Shown: in pieces, positions 56,770 to 64,000 of the stretch
Numbering within the stretch: the first letter of the stretch is position 1
Layout: each line of letters opens with the position of its first letter
NCBI RefSeq assembly: GCF_030733265.1
Contig: NZ_JASHJI010000008.1
Span: 62,001 to 126,000, forward strand
Origin: Roseibium sp. MMSF_3412
Lineage (GTDB): Bacteria > Pseudomonadota > Alphaproteobacteria > Rhizobiales > Stappiaceae
Reading direction: 5' to 3'
DNA length: 64,000 nt
Program-made: the position numbers and the translations under genes
Notes under the pieces: generated by a model
Told to the model about the DNA's origin: nothing
What the model saw: only the letters and a program-made list of their open reading frames with translations
Database searches by the model: none

Positions 56770-57861
56770 TTAGCCCGCACAGTTACGAGTGCGGATCATA
56801 AGCTCTGACTTGACCTTTTCGCTTTCTTGAACACCTGCAACGTCGTCGAGCAGATCGCGGAAATTGTTCCCGGCGACGTCTTCGAGCGCCGGATTGGCAA
56901 GGAGGAGCAAGTCTTTCGCAGGCCAGGGCTCAAGCGGTGTGAAGCTCCAGATTTGTTCTGCCTCTTTGACGTCTATCTCACCTCTAATGGCATCGCTCGT
57001 CTCGGTCTCTACACGAAGCGCCTGCGTCAGAAGGTGTCGGTCGAAGGGGCGGTCAAACGTGATGGTCAATGGTTCTCGCACTCCGGCGCAAGGCGAATTG
57101 GCTGTCCAGAGGCGTGTGTCTGGACGCGTGCGTAGCGCATCAGAGATTTGGAACGTCTTTCGGAAGGTTGATAGAGCCGACGTTCCGTCGGCGGAGGACC
57201 AGCCGGCCTCTACCGTGAGCGCATATTGCTGACCGGCAAGCAAGGCGGGGCCGAGTTCTAAATTTGTCGCGACTTCTCGCTTGATGCGACCGGGATCAAT
57301 CAAAACCGTCAGCCGCGTCCTGTCTTCATTCCAAAGCTCTTGCTTGAACCGCATGAAGGCGGCCTCATCGACTGCTCCGGACGCATTACGCAGTTTGATA
57401 TGGTCAAAAGCGACCTGTGGCTGCATCGGCACGGTGAAGTGGATGTAAAATCGGAGTGTGTTCTCGGGCAGCGTGTCCCCGCTTGGATAGATCTCTGTCA
57501 CCGCAGCGGGAGTTATCTCGGCTTCAGCAGGAATGCGGAACGCGACCTGGGCCTCTTTGCCATTCGTCAATATTTGCGCGACGTAGTCCTGACCCGGTTC
57601 AAAGGCGAAAGCAGGGGCAAATGTGAGAGAGCCCCTGTCCGGCGTATAGCGACCCGCAATTGGCGTCTCGGCACCGCGTACATAGACCCTCAGCATCTCT
57701 GCATGCGGCGTTTCATCTGTCAGATGCAGCGTCACGGGATCAGTACCCTGTTCCGGAAGTGTCAGATCTTGTGCCTGTGTTATCGGAGCGAGGGTGCTTA
57801 GCAATAGGGTCGCCAAAAACGTGGCGACCCCTTTTTTTGTACCCGGAGCCATGACCGTCAC
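56770..57861 (-). CDS. Exported protein with Big_5-like (Ig-like) repeats, unknown function
   Basis: This 363-residue protein has a signal peptide ending near residue 30 (LATLLLSTLAPITQAQD). The body looks like tandem beta-sandwich modules. Segments such as NTLRFYIHFTVPMQPQVAFDHI and EPLTITFDRPFDRHLLTQAL resemble the edge-strand pattern of bacterial Ig-like domain 5, each followed by an aromatic FTP-type strand (IWSFTPLEPWPAKDLLL). Two cysteines (SPCAGV and RNCAG at the end) could pair. The GTG start overlaps the preceding gene's TGA as GTGA, implying translational coupling; an ATG nine bases later is the alternative. The function is unknown. Confidence 0.72.
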   Translation of the reverse strand: MTVMAPGTKKGVATFLATLLLSTLAPITQAQDLTLPEQGTDPVTLHLTDETPHAEMLRVYVRGAETPIAGRYTPDRGSLTFAPAFAFEPGQDYVAQILTNGKEAQVAFRIPAEAEITPAAVTEIYPSGDTLPENTLRFYIHFTVPMQPQVAFDHIKLRNASGAVDEAAFMRFKQELWNEDRTRLTVLIDPGRIKREVATNLELGPALLAGQQYALTVEAGWSSADGTSALSTFRKTFQISDALRTRPDTRLWTANSPCAGVREPLTITFDRPFDRHLLTQALRVETETSDAIRGEIDVKEAEQIWSFTPLEPWPAKDLLLLANPALEDVAGNNFRDLLDDVAGVQESEKVKSELMIRTRNCAG

Positions 57862-59114
57862 TGCATCCGCGACGGATCGGGCTGGTATTGCGGAAAATCC
57901 ATCTCCGCGAGCATGTCGTGAATGCGGTTCGGAAACCAGGTCGGATTGGTGTCAAGGTTCAGGTCACCCGTATACGGATCCCGCGTGACAGAGGTGAAAA
58001 AGCCACCGCCAACAAGGGTCGTATGGAGGGGGACGCCATTAAACATAACGGCTTTCCCGACTGGCCCGTAAGGCATAAGCGGATGCATATCGAGCTTGGG
58101 GCCACGTGGAAGCACATCATGCGTCACGACCTGCGCATCCTGCAGCCCACTGATCGGGATGACTTGGGGAGACCGGCTGTCACTGGTGACGAACAGCATT
58201 GGCTCCGCATCGCCTCCGAAGGGAGACTGATGGATGAAGGAGATCATGTCGAGCGGCTGCCCATTGCCATAGTCCATCAACGTTCGGGCGGAAATTTTCG
58301 CGCCGTCGGTGATCTCGTCCAGCGGGACAAGGACAATCGGGCTGCAGGTATAGGCGGCGACCAGCTGTGGCTTTCCGTCAATCTCCTGCACTGACATAGC
58401 CCGGATCGGTGCGCGGCTTTCATATTGGTCATGGGTGATGTGATACATCTCGACGCTGGCGATGCCTTGCGTACCGTCGAACGGGTAAGAGATGCGACGG
58501 AGGGAGGACAGGAAGTTGTCATGCGCAACACCGGAGACAAACAACTCGCCCCTGAAATACTCGATATCCATGATCGCCAGCGTGTTCAACGGGATGTCAC
58601 CCTTCGCGATGTCCCGTGGAAGGGGTGGGAATGGCCCCATGCCGCGCACCCCGAATGTGGGTTCGCCTTCGGGGTAGGCCGTCAGTTCCTGCCTTTGGAA
58701 AGGAAGGGCGTCGATATCCAGCAACGCCAGCTGCTGGTCCCGCGAGATGGTGATAATTGCCGGTTGGGAGGCAAGATTACCAATCCGGGTGACCGAGATG
58801 TAAATATCGTTGGAGACCGGATGGGCGGCTATGTCGTTGATTTCGATCGCTCCCGCATTGACCCCCAGCAACTCGGCGATTTTGGCGTCGATGTTGGCAA
58901 TTGAGCTGGGCTTGATTTGCTGATCGTTCGCTTCCTCGGGGATTTCGAACGCAAAGATTGCACCGTTGTGGTTGTCGCCGACGAAAAGCGTGCCATCCTC
59001 GGAAAACTCAAGCGCACCTGCGAATTTGATATCGAGCGATGTCTCAGCAAGCGCGGACGTGCCGATTGCGAGCGCGGCGACGACTGAAATGGTCAACTTG
59101 GCGCGTTTGAGCAT
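57858..59114 (-). CDS. Exported beta-propeller-like protein, unknown function
   Basis: This 418-residue protein has a signal peptide (MLKRAKLTISVVAALAIGTS, then ALAE). The mature part contains repeated GxLFVGDN/ELFVSGVAHDN/LFVTSDSR-like strands typical of a beta-propeller or SMP-30/NHL-like fold, e.g. ALEFSEDGTLFVGDNHNG and NLNTLAIMDIEYFRGELFVS (approximate). An asparagine- and aspartate-rich loop set could bind metal. A single mature cysteine occurs at YTCSPIV. The gene is first in a two-gene operon with the Ig-like protein and divergent from a LysR regulator. No enzyme motif is obvious. It may be an exported sensor, hydrolase or binding protein. Confidence 0.72.
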   Translation of the reverse strand: MLKRAKLTISVVAALAIGTSALAETSLDIKFAGALEFSEDGTLFVGDNHNGAIFAFEIPEEANDQQIKPSSIANIDAKIAELLGVNAGAIEINDIAAHPVSNDIYISVTRIGNLASQPAIITISRDQQLALLDIDALPFQRQELTAYPEGEPTFGVRGMGPFPPLPRDIAKGDIPLNTLAIMDIEYFRGELFVSGVAHDNFLSSLRRISYPFDGTQGIASVEMYHITHDQYESRAPIRAMSVQEIDGKPQLVAAYTCSPIVLVPLDEITDGAKISARTLMDYGNGQPLDMISFIHQSPFGGDAEPMLFVTSDSRSPQVIPISGLQDAQVVTHDVLPRGPKLDMHPLMPYGPVGKAVMFNGVPLHTTLVGGGFFTSVTRDPYTGDLNLDTNPTWFPNRIHDMLAEMDFPQYQPDPSRMQ

Positions 59115-59223
59115 TGAATGGTCTCCCCTTGTTTAAAACGTCAAGTGGCTCGTGTGGTTCGCAGAACGGTGACGAAGGTCGCGTTCTCCAGCTGAGTTGC
59201 ATCTTTGTCGCCTGTCAATTAAG

Positions 59224-59267
59224 GTGAATCAAATGAAGAATATTCTCTTTCGATGAATCACATTCAC
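59224..59267. promoter_or_regulatory. Divergent operator candidate for the LysR regulator
   Basis: In the 154-base divergent gap, GTGAAT (59224-59229) and ATTCAC (59262-59267) form an inverted repeat with a second palindrome, GAATATTC (59238-59245), between them. The arm overlaps the LysR start region, as for an autoregulated LysR system. Confidence 0.45.
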
Positions 59268-59268
59268 T

Positions 59269-60189
59269 ATGAGTGCCCCGCCCCTTTCCAAGATCGACTT
59301 GAACCTTCTGGTCGTGCTTGACGTCCTTCTGCGCGAGAAGAGCGTGGGGCGGACGGCTGATCGGTTGAACCTGACCTCTTCTGCCGTCAGCCATGCGCTC
59401 AAACGTTTGCGCCTGCTCTTTGACAATGAACTGCTTGTACGGGACGGGCGGCGCATGGTACCGACCGCGCGAGGGCAAAGCCTCGCCGAAACACTACCTT
59501 CACTTCTGGCGCAGGTTGAACACACGCTTGCAGCGCCCGGGCCTTTCGCCCCTGCTTCCTCGACCCGCAGCTTTCGCCTGGCCGCTCCGGACTTTATCTC
59601 GCCATTGCTGCCGCACTTACTGAAGGTGATTACAGACGAGGCCCCTGGGGTCAGCGTGGAGCTGGCAGCGTATTCGCCCACCGCCGCTTTGGACATGCAC
59701 CAAGGTCGCTACGATGCGCTCATTGCGCCGAGCTTCAAGCTGACCGATGATCTGCGCGGCGTCGAATTGGGATCGTGGCCATGGGTAACCTTCGGCCGCA
59801 AAGACCACCCTGGCTTCGTCAATTGGTCGCTGGAAACTTGGGCACGGTTTCCGCACCTTCTGGTCAGTGCGTCCTCACCGTCAGGGCGCAATCCAATTGA
59901 TCTCGCAGCTTCAAAGCTTGGCGCAGCGCGAAACATTGGAGCTGTGGTGCCGCATTTTTCCATGGCCGCACCTATTCTTTCAGGGACCAACATGCTTCTG
60001 ACGGTGCCGTCTATCGCAATGCACGACAGCGCAGTGGTCTACGGGCTCGTGCAACGTAACCTGCCTTTAGAGATACCTCCGCTCAAGTTATCACTCTTCC
60101 ACAGTGCACAGAGCGGTGATGAACCCGAAATCCGATGGTTCCGAACCCATATTGCCGATGCTGCCCGAGCACTGGTCAGTTTAGCGTAG
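59269..60189 (+). CDS. LysR-family transcriptional regulator
   Basis: This is a 306-residue regulator. The N-terminal winged helix-turn-helix is clear (LNLLVVLDVLLREKSVGRTA, then AVSHALKRLRLLFDNELLVR). A type-2 periplasmic-binding-like effector domain follows from about residue 95 (STRSFRLAAPDFISPLLPHL). It resembles the NodD/LinR-like branch by its LNLL start. It is divergent to the exported-protein pair and likely controls them. No Shine-Dalgarno is visible before ATG at 59269, so it may be leaderless or start at an alternative codon. Confidence 0.92.
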   Translation: MSAPPLSKIDLNLLVVLDVLLREKSVGRTADRLNLTSSAVSHALKRLRLLFDNELLVRDGRRMVPTARGQSLAETLPSLLAQVEHTLAAPGPFAPASSTRSFRLAAPDFISPLLPHLLKVITDEAPGVSVELAAYSPTAALDMHQGRYDALIAPSFKLTDDLRGVELGSWPWVTFGRKDHPGFVNWSLETWARFPHLLVSASSPSGRNPIDLAASKLGAARNIGAVVPHFSMAAPILSGTNMLLTVPSIAMHDSAVVYGLVQRNLPLEIPPLKLSLFHSAQSGDEPEIRWFRTHIADAARALVSLA

Positions 60190-60587
60190 CGCCTTCTGTT
60201 TCCAGGTGCGTTGGTCATAGCTGGCTTGGTCAACGAACGTCCGCTTCTGCCGGAGACCGCCTTTTGTTGTGCAGGGCTCCTGTGGCAGCTTTGTCCACTC
60301 AACCGTCGTTCGTTGATACCTCAGTTTACGTTCGCTTCCAGCCCATCCCTTGAATTCGCTGCGCCTCACATGAATGTCTGCTTTCGAGCGCAGGCTTCAA
60401 CGCCGTGAACGACCGACTTGGGGGCGCAAAGAAGTCGCAAATGACTCACCATCATCTATCACGATGCGGAGGGAGCCGACCTTTGCAGCATTACCAGCCG
60501 ATGACATTTTTGATGGTCTGCAAAACAGAGCTAACCGATTCTCGATGAGGCTAAGGTAGAACGGCGCCGGTCAGGCTTACTTTTGTC
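60190..60587. other. Right end of the inserted cassette
   Basis: About 400 bases after the LysR stop with no supportable gene and no recognisable transposase. Composition is less GC-rich than the neighbouring core genes. It ends at the second 109-bp repeat. Confidence 0.4.
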
Positions 60588-60696
60588 CGGTTCGGTCGGA
60601 AGACCGCCAAGGCCGGCCAACCACCGGCCACGGCGCGGCTTCCGGCGCCCAGACAAAAAGACCCGCCCATAGGAAACGATCGGGCGGGTCTTTCTT
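60588..60696 (+). repeat. 109-bp direct repeat, copy 2
   Basis: This matches 53881-53989 at 103 of 109 positions with no gaps. Here no nrdJ coding sequence precedes it. In this copy a C to A change in the arm (CATAGG instead of CATCGG) breaks one pair of the inner stem. It lies just beyond the end of the leftward creatininase-type gene, marking the right border of the cassette. Confidence 0.95.
60658..60696 (+). terminator. Duplicated nrdJ-type terminator, copy 2
   Basis: GACCCGCCC and GGGCGGGTC still pair and TTTCTT follows, so it may still work. One inner-stem mismatch is present relative to copy 1. In its present place it could stop rightward transcripts from the LysR gene before they meet the convergent creatininase gene. 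Confidence 0.7.
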
Positions 60697-60783
60697 GTGA
60701 CAATCCGAACGCTTGCCAGCCTGAGCAGTGAATGGGGCCGTGTTGCAGCTCAGTTGAAGGCCGGTCAGGACATCGCGACCATC

Positions 60784-61524
60784 TCAGATCGGCCAGTTTT
60801 CAAGATCTTCGGCCAGACCAGCCACCGCCGCCTCGAGAAGCGCCTTGCCGTGCTCTGGCGTTGCCAGCGCGGAGTGAGATCCCACGCGTCCGTCCGGGAA
60901 GCTGCGGCGGTGTTCGTCAGGGGGGCCGTGGCGGTCGCCGGCATGGCGCCTGATGTAGTCAGGCGAGAGTTTTCGCGGCGGTTCCGCTGCCGCTCCGGGG
61001 GGCAGGATCCGATGCGTCGCCTGGGTTATCGCGACTTCCGACGGCGTCGCATGCATGCCTTCCCAATCACCGTAGAGCTCCTTGCGAAGTGTGCCCACGG
61101 CTTCAAAATCCCACCACGACCGGACCCGTATTTCCAGGTTTTTGCGGGCCTCGGCCTCATCGGCGATCTGCAGGACCGGTTCCAGGTTCGCACCGTGACC
61201 GTTGAGGAAAAAGATCCTTTGAAATCCCTGGCCATGCAGGCAGGCGACAATCTCCGAAACCATGGCCTTGAATGTCTCCACCGACACTGAAATCGTGCCG
61301 GGGAAAGCAGTGTTGAAGGGAGCCGGTGTCAATGCGAGCGTAGGCGCAACTAGGGTCGCGGCGCGCTCTCCGGCAAGCCGGGCAATGGTTTGGGCGCAAA
61401 GGGCGTCCGTGCCGATAAGACCCATCGGACCGTGCTGTTCCGTTGAGCCCATCGGCAGAATGATGGTTCTGCTGCGTTTGAGATAGGCTTCGACCTCAAG
61501 CCAACTGCAAAGGTCAAGCCTCAT
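60784..61524 (-). CDS. Creatininase-family amidohydrolase
   Basis: This is a 246-residue metal hydrolase of the creatininase/MftE family. Metal-site motifs are visible: LPMGSTEQHGPMG (Glu29, His31), GTDA (Asp40) and LNGHGANLE (His110, Glu115). Family members open cyclic amides such as creatinine, or trim peptides and formamides. The active site looks complete, but the substrate is unknown. The start overlaps the GST stop by four bases (ATGA), implying coupling. It is the last gene of binding protein-GST-creatininase. Confidence 0.9.
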   Translation of the reverse strand: MRLDLCSWLEVEAYLKRSRTIILPMGSTEQHGPMGLIGTDALCAQTIARLAGERAATLVAPTLALTPAPFNTAFPGTISVSVETFKAMVSEIVACLHGQGFQRIFFLNGHGANLEPVLQIADEAEARKNLEIRVRSWWDFEAVGTLRKELYGDWEGMHATPSEVAITQATHRILPPGAAAEPPRKLSPDYIRRHAGDRHGPPDEHRRSFPDGRVGSHSALATPEHGKALLEAAVAGLAEDLENWPI

Positions 61525-62147
61525 TTGGAGGCCATCCAGGTCTTGAGACGGGGTGTGTATTGCAAAAGCTCGGTGCTCACCGCGCCATGTGCGTTCAAAC
61601 TCTCGAGATAGGCCTGCATGCGCCGGCTCAGGATGGGATCCTTCCGGAAGTGCGTTGTCAATTCACCGATCCAAAGGCAGGTTACCGGCAAACCGCAATC
61701 CGCCAGCGTCAAACACCGCGTCGTCTCCGGCAGCAGCGTTTCCATTTGCGTCAGTCTTTCGCTCAAGGTGCTCCATTTCCCGGCAACTGCCTCAGCGTCC
61801 CGCTCGCCCCCGATCATCGGAAAGAGCGCACGCAAGGCCGGTTCAAGCCTGGTGTCGTGAAACCGTGAACGCTCTCGAATTCGCGCCCTTTCCAGGCTGT
61901 CACCCGGCAGCATGTCGGGTTCGGGCCGCAGCTCGTTGAGATATTCGGCGATAGCCTCGGAATCGCTCAGAAGTTGCCCGTCATGTTCGAGCGCGGGCAG
62001 ACTGCCGCCCGGTACGAGATCCTTGTAGGTTTCAGAGCCGTAACCGCCCGGAGGCGGCACCTCTTCCCACGTCAGGTTCTTGTGGCGGAGCACGATCCGA
62101 AGCTTGGCGCAGTAAAGGCTTACGGGGATCGCATAGAGTTTCATCAT
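61521..62147 (-). CDS. Glutathione S-transferase family protein
   Basis: This 208-residue protein has a thioredoxin-like N-terminal domain with the glutathione-binding serine/tyrosine region (MKLYAIPVSLYCAKLRIVLR). The cis-proline motif GSLPALEHD is followed by SDSEAIAEYLNE, and a helical C-terminal domain completes the fold. Two ATG codons in tandem open the gene; either may be used. It overlaps the creatininase gene by 4 bases and lies 57 bases after the binding-protein gene. It may detoxify or isomerise the substrate imported by the neighbouring transporter, which is inference only. Confidence 0.9.
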   Translation of the reverse strand: MMKLYAIPVSLYCAKLRIVLRHKNLTWEEVPPPGGYGSETYKDLVPGGSLPALEHDGQLLSDSEAIAEYLNELRPEPDMLPGDSLERARIRERSRFHDTRLEPALRALFPMIGGERDAEAVAGKWSTLSERLTQMETLLPETTRCLTLADCGLPVTCLWIGELTTHFRKDPILSRRMQAYLESLNAHGAVSTELLQYTPRLKTWMASK

Positions 62148-62204
62148 CAAGTCGGCGGGGCATCCCTGATCGGGTGCCCCGCTCCTTCCCTGGTCGGTCC
62201 GGAC

Positions 62205-62981
62205 CTATTCCTTCAAGCGCCACTTCTTGCCCAGAGCGTCGAAGAACCCGCGCTCTTCTTTGAGCGCGATCCAGGTGTTGACGTAGTTGATCCAGACCTG
62301 ATCATCCTGCGGCAGCAGCATGGCGATCGGCGTCGGCGCCTTCGGCGCGCTCACCGGCACGATCATCATCTGCGGGTACTTTTCAACGAGCTTGAGCGCT
62401 TCAACATTGGACGTGATATGCGCGTCTGCACGTCCTGCCAGCACTTCCTGAAAGTCACGGGCCGGTGCTTCGACGATCTGGTGCGTGGCATCAGGAAAGA
62501 AGTCCTTGACCTGCTTTTCCTGCGTCGTGCCAAGCGTTGCCGCGACGGTCACATCGCTCTTGTTGAGGTCGTCCCAATCCTTGAACTTGTCCGCATTCGT
62601 TTCCAGGATGAGCGGAACGGTTGCCAGCGAGAAATAGGATGTCGAGTACCCGGCCGCCTTCGCTCTTGCCGGAGAAACGGAGGCGGAACCGGTAATGTGA
62701 TACTTGCCTGCCGTGACGCCGCTGACCAGCGTTTTCCAATCCGTCGGAACGAACTCGACCTCGACATTGAGGTCCTTGGCCAGCTCGGTCATGACGTCGA
62801 TGTCGTAACCTGTATAGGTGTTGTTCGCGACGTCCTTCATCGTCATCGGGTTCCAGTCGCCGGTCGTTCCGACCTTCATAACACCGGCGTTCAGAATGTC
62901 GTTAAGCGCCGATTGGGCCGATGCGGGAAGGCTGGCAAGTGCCAGGAAGCAAAGCGTGGCTGTTGTCTTGATCAGTTTCAT
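62205..62981 (-). CDS. Polar amino acid ABC transporter substrate-binding protein
   Basis: This 258-residue periplasmic protein of the SBP_bac_3 family has a signal peptide ending near residue 22 (ALASLPASAQS). Ligand-loop features are TTGDWNPMTMKDVANNTYTG followed by YDIDVMTELAKDLNVEVEFV, and ITGSASVSPARAKAAGYSTS. The usual arginine that holds the amino acid carboxylate appears in the SPARAKA stretch. It is divergent from the ATPase and permease genes that would complete the transporter. The ligand may be an amino acid or a related amide. Confidence 0.92.
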   Translation of the reverse strand: MKLIKTTATLCFLALASLPASAQSALNDILNAGVMKVGTTGDWNPMTMKDVANNTYTGYDIDVMTELAKDLNVEVEFVPTDWKTLVSGVTAGKYHITGSASVSPARAKAAGYSTSYFSLATVPLILETNADKFKDWDDLNKSDVTVAATLGTTQEKQVKDFFPDATHQIVEAPARDFQEVLAGRADAHITSNVEALKLVEKYPQMMIVPVSAPKAPTPIAMLLPQDDQVWINYVNTWIALKEERGFFDALGKKWRLKE

Positions 62982-63126
62982 GCCGTTCTCCTCTCAGGAT
63001 GAGGTGATGGTTCGTTGTGCACCGCAGTTTTGCCGGGTGATAAATTTATTGCACTACACTCAAATACATGACTAACTAATGGTCAAGACTTCCTTTTGAG
63101 CAATATCGAATTTGTCTGCGAAGGCC
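62982..63126. promoter_or_regulatory. Divergent promoter region of the amino-acid transporter
   Basis: 145 AT-richer bases between the binding-protein start and the ATPase start carry promoters in both directions. A short inverted repeat, TGAC (63069-63072) with GTCA (63082-63085), is visible but too short to rely on. Confidence 0.4.
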
Positions 63127-63855
63127 ATGATCACAGTCGAGAATGTTTCAAAGACCTTCGGAGATTTCCACGCCCTGAAAAACGTTTCCCTGGAGGTACT
63201 TACAGGGGAGAAGGTCGTGGTCTGCGGACCGTCGGGCTCGGGCAAGTCCACGCTGATCCGGTGCATAAACGGTCTTGAACGGCACGATCAGGGCCTGATC
63301 GAGGTGGCCGGCAACGCGCTGACCCATACCAACGCCAGCCTGCGTGCAGTGCGGTCATCCGTCGGCATGGTGTTTCAGCAGTTCAACCTGTTTCCGCACC
63401 TTACCGTGAAGCAGAACCTGACCCTGGGCCCGCTCAGGACCCGGAAGCTGTCGCAATCGGATGCCGACAAACTGGCGATGTCCTATCTGGACCGCGTGCG
63501 CATACCCGAACAGGCCGACAAGTTTCCCCGGCAGCTTTCCGGCGGACAGCAGCAGCGCGTCGCAATCGCGCGGTCCTTGTGCATGGAACCGCAGATCATG
63601 CTTTTCGACGAACCCACATCCGCGCTCGACCCGGAAATGATCAATGAGGTCCTCGACGTCATGACCGAGCTCGCCGGTAGCGGCATGACGATGATCTGCG
63701 TCACCCACGAAATGGGTTTCGCGAAACGCGTTGCGGACACGATGGTCTTCATGGATCACGGCGAGATTGTCGAAAAAGCACCACCGGAAGACTTCTTCAG
63801 CAACCCCGGAACGGAACGGTGCCGGGACTTTCTCTCAAAAATCCTTGCGCACTGA
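63127..63855 (+). CDS. Polar amino acid ABC transporter ATP-binding protein
   Basis: This 242-residue ATPase is of the GlnQ/HisP type. Walker A is [14 protein letters not shown], the Q-loop is [17 protein letters not shown], the signature is [15 protein letters not shown], Walker B is [14 protein letters not shown] and the switch histidine is in [10 protein letters not shown]. The ATG at 63127 follows GCGAAGG; a TTG five codons upstream is an alternative. It is 15 bases before the permease gene and pairs with the divergent binding protein. Confidence 0.95.
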   Translation: MITVENVSKTFGDFHALKNVSLEVLTGEKVVVCGPSGSGKSTLIRCINGLERHDQGLIEVAGNALTHTNASLRAVRSSVGMVFQQFNLFPHLTVKQNLTLGPLRTRKLSQSDADKLAMSYLDRVRIPEQADKFPRQLSGGQQQRVAIARSLCMEPQIMLFDEPTSALDPEMINEVLDVMTELAGSGMTMICVTHEMGFAKRVADTMVFMDHGEIVEKAPPEDFFSNPGTERCRDFLSKILAH

Positions 63856-63870
63856 GACAGGGAGAGCCGG

Positions 63871-64000
63871 ATGACATTCTACCGACTTCTGGGCCTTTGC
63901 TGCCTCGCCTTGCTGCTCGGCGGCTGTTCCGGCAACTGGGGCTGGTATGTTGTCGACCCGACCGTTCCGGCAGGATGGAACAATCTCAAGTTCCTTCTGA
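63871..64000 (+). CDS. Polar amino acid ABC transporter permease, N-terminal fragment
   Basis: The first 43 codons are in the window and the gene runs off the right edge. It starts MTFYRLLGLCCLALLLGGCS, then GNWGWYVVDPTVPAGWNN and LKFLL. The latter part matches HisM/GlnP-type permeases just before their first core helix. The N-terminus, however, looks like a lipoprotein signal with lipobox LGGC, which is unusual for a permease. A GGAGAG ribosome site precedes the ATG. It lies 15 bases after the ATPase gene. Confidence 0.75.
   Translation, partial: MTFYRLLGLCCLALLLGGCSGNWGWYVVDPTVPAGWNNLKFLL

Noticed and set aside
60190..60587. Transposase or integrase remnant at the cassette's right end
   Set aside because: Six short frames were read and none resembles a recombinase.
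53881..60696. The 109-bp repeats as transposon ends or target-site duplication
   Set aside because: They are direct, not inverted, far too long for a target duplication, and no transposase is present.

Overview
The window reads as the chromosome of an alphaproteobacterium of the Hyphomicrobiales (Rhizobiales), most like a marine Stappiaceae member such as Roseibium/Labrenzia. This is inferred from gene order and protein style: nuo genes, tRNA-Asp, hup-lon-clpX-clpP-tig, glnB-glnA, RNase E with an acidic S1 insertion, a BepA-like peptidase followed by DsbA-accB-accC-aat, NDUFA12, and a B12-dependent ribonucleotide reductase. The DNA is GC-rich apart from a few visibly AT-richer patches (about 2.5-3.8 kb and 54.0-60.5 kb). 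No rRNA, CRISPR array or intact insertion sequence was seen.

Layout. 0-2 kb: the 5' end of the complex I operon (nuoA-B-C-D, minus strand, running off the left edge). 2.2-4.9 kb: two identical tRNA-Asp genes, a small secreted protein of unknown function, tRNA-Val and a twice-frameshifted unknown gene. 4.9-11.9 kb: the protein quality-control block hup, lon, clpX, clpP, tig, all minus strand. 12-17 kb: an unusual HExxH zinc-peptidase candidate, an aldo/keto reductase, tRNA-Leu and the NAD(P)HX repair enzyme. 17-19 kb: glnB-glnA behind a good sigma-54 promoter. 19-25 kb: an S58 peptidase, phnCDE and tyrS. 25-36.8 kb: a very large AsmA/YhdP-like envelope protein, a BCP peroxiredoxin, a DUF455 ferritin-like protein, an M23 peptidase, prfB with its programmed +1 frameshift, PBP1A and an AmiC-type amidase. 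37-50 kb: rne, an aminotransferase, a BepA-like M48/TPR protease, DsbA, accB-accC, aat, an orphan membrane protein, NDUFA12 and a single-domain response regulator. 50-54 kb: nrdJ behind an NrdR-box palindrome.

The most accessory-looking part is 53,990-60,590. It holds an orthocaspase/coiled-coil protein, a coupled pair of exported proteins and a divergent LysR regulator. It is bracketed by two 109-bp direct copies (6 mismatches, no gaps) of the nrdJ terminator region. The simplest reading is a 6.6-kb insertion between nrdJ and a convergent creatininase-GST-binding-protein operon, leaving duplicated terminator ends.

60.7-64 kb: a divergent polar amino acid ABC transporter. Its binding protein is transcribed leftward with a GST and a creatininase-family amidohydrolase. 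Its ATPase and a permease, which carries an unusual lipobox-like start, are transcribed rightward off the edge.
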